From Macrostomum hystrix (Eukaryota; Platyhelminthes; Macrostomidae): 64,000 nucleotides of DNA. The translations under genes and the position numbers were made by a program. A model generated the notes under the pieces. It saw only the letters and a list, made by a program, of their open reading frames with translations, searched no databases and was not told the origin of the DNA. How positions within the stretch are numbered: position 1 is the first letter of the stretch; every line of letters begins with the position of its first letter. The DNA is taken from NCBI GenBank assembly GCA_950097015.1, contig CATNEN010000012.1, positions 303,501-367,500 of the forward strand. Direction: 5' to 3'. Below are positions 62,223-64,000 of the stretch, piece after piece.

Positions 62223-64000
62223 AACCACTCGTTTTCTTTTGCCACCATTCAAACAGTCAAAAATCCCAGTTTAATCCAAAATTTTCCCTTTACTGACGTC
62301 CCCCATTTTTCAAAAGCGAAAACATCTTATAGTCTAATAGAAAACGTTTCTCTATAAACAAGCTATTGACACGCTATTCGGTTGCTTACTTGCATCAACT
62401 TTATAGATGTTTGGATTAAGTATAGCACTGTAGATTAGGCTTTGGACGGCATATCCTGCAGTGGTCACACTCGTTTGGATGCTAAATTGCTAATGCAGTG
62501 CGATTGCTGCCTGATGCAATGGCAGCATTCCATAAATGCGTTACCCTCAGGTGTGGATCAGCTCGTGTTGTGTGCGCGTCTGTTTGTGCTAAACTGTACG
62601 CATATGCTTAGTCTAAAACGATGTTTCCTTTTAAAGGAAGCCCTTTGCTAAAATGATGTTAGGAAGCAGATGCTGCAGTCAGAACTTATTGCGCGCATGT
62701 CAAGGCAGGAAAATACACAATATGAGCGTACACCGATTCTGTTTAGATTTGTAAGTTAGACAGTAATTCAAAATCTGTCGCTGAGATCAAATTCAAAGAA
62801 AAATTGTTGATAACTTTATCTTTGCCGTTTTAAGTAGATATTCCGTATACAATTTTTTTATAGCTAGATTCTATACTGAATGCCAGTTGCAGAAAAACGT
62901 GTGACAATGAGACATGTCTGAGCCTATGGGCAGTTCATTAAAGCTCGCAAATTCAAGCAAATACATTAATTTCCTTTGATTTTTTCTCGAAGGCAATGAG
63001 GGATATTGTATCAATCAGTGGGGTTTAGGACGTGTCATCTGTAATGATTCACTAACCTCAATATTTAAAGTTTGAAGTCTGGGATTACTCACGGACTAAA
63101 AGACAGCACTCTCGGTACAGCAAGATCATTCTCAAACATGCTCAAAACACAGCACATAATTGTAGTGTTGTGTTGTGTTTGTGTGGCTCTGTGAATTTTT
63201 TGCATACCTTTATGTCCAGAAAAACTGTGCGGCTTACGTCAAGCGCTACTATTAGTAGAGCTGAACGAGCTATATGTTTGTCTAATAAAGAAAGTCTTAA
63301 TTTACGCTATAGAAATAAAAACAGGGAACTATAAGCAAAATAAATATAGTTAAACAATTTAAAATCGGTAGTTAAATATTTCGTTTTTACATAATTTAAA
63401 TGGTTGATAAAATGAGTAAGATACAAATGGGACGAATCAAAGCAGAGGCGAGTCAAGGTCAGGAATGCAGGAAAGCCGAAAACTGTTTACTTAATCGCTA
63501 GTCGGAGATCGTCTAGTCGGAGATAAAAGACATTTGCTTTTGCTTGTTTTGCATCGTATCCCCCCAGCCTTTAAGAAAAAGGCTGACCAGAGGTCGGACT
63601 TCCCTTCGATTGTTTTTAAGCTGCCCAGATTCCAGTATCATAATACGAGCTTAATAGGACTTAAGGCTGGACTTGTTTATAACAACACTTCAATCTGTTA
63701 GTCCGCTTGCATTCTCTGGACATCTGTACTAAGATCCGAGGTGTCAGCTTCCCACAGTTTCCTGTCTAGCTCAAGGAGAAGAGCCTGTGGCTTTGTTTAC
63801 TTCTCGCCACATTTAAATTTTTCAAGCCACCAACCTAAGAGGGAAAGAAATGCCTAAGAGCGGATTGGTTGGATGAGATCCGACTTCTCGGATTGGCTGA
63901 GAACCAATTTTATGCCGAACTTGAATCCGCCATGGGGAAGGGCTGTTTGAGACTCACTTTCAGCACTCGGGTTTTTTAAGTCCCTTAGAGTTAGATTTGC
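62223..64000. other. AT-rich spacer to window end, nothing recognised
   Basis: No gene, RNA gene or mobile element could be supported. ATTGG/CCAAT motifs near 63862-63907 could belong to the promoter of a gene beyond the window, but this is speculative. Confidence 0.4.

Noticed and set aside
62442-62651. 69-codon frame with several Cys
   Set aside because: No homology recognised, no splice context, length expected by chance.

Overview
The window is animal nuclear DNA. Genes are interrupted by GT-AG introns, exons are GC-rich in an AT-richer background, and dispersed tRNA-derived SINEs, hAT-like elements and TTAA-flanked MITE-like elements are present. About twenty-five different minisatellites sit in introns and spacers. 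Every protein gene found lies on the + strand. Two genes (ceramide synthase and DCAF8) open in phase 0 directly behind a 3' splice site with no upstream ATG seen. That fits a spliced leader that supplies the AUG, as known in some flatworms such as Macrostomum and schistosomes. I suspect a free-living flatworm but cannot prove it.

Layout. 2-106: tail of an unidentified upstream gene. 1306-3084: TM6SF-type EXPERA protein, two exons. 3801-4937: ceramide synthase with homeobox-like and TLC/Lag1 regions. 7712-9129: small MYND zinc-finger protein. 11514-20241: RNA polymerase I second-largest subunit (POLR1B), nine exons, with one apparent frameshift and one GC-AG intron. 23458-30476: DCAF8, the WD40 substrate receptor of CUL4-DDB1. 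34738-37775: TREK-like two-pore potassium channel. 38622-38703: tRNA-Ser(GCU). 41568-45372 and 49499-58915: two tandem paralogues of an unrecognised protein family (genes A and B).

The most interesting item is this last pair. Between a fixed 98-nt exon and the fixed last exon, gene B carries a run of at least twelve homologous mini-exons (eleven of exactly 77 nt and one of 71 nt). Each has its own 3' and 5' splice site and each encodes a variant of one basic motif. Gene A has three such exons (86, 98 and 98 nt). All lengths are 3n+2, the upstream exon ends in phase 1 and the last exon starts in phase 0, so only one cassette per mRNA (or a number leaving remainder one on division by three) keeps the frame. 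This is the signature of mutually exclusive splicing and would give at least 12 + 3 isoforms differing in one basic segment of about 25-33 residues. The protein family is not one I can name with confidence, and the function is unknown.

The genes do not form a pathway. They are neighbouring housekeeping and membrane genes plus the cassette-exon pair. Long stretches between them hold repeats or show nothing recognisable.
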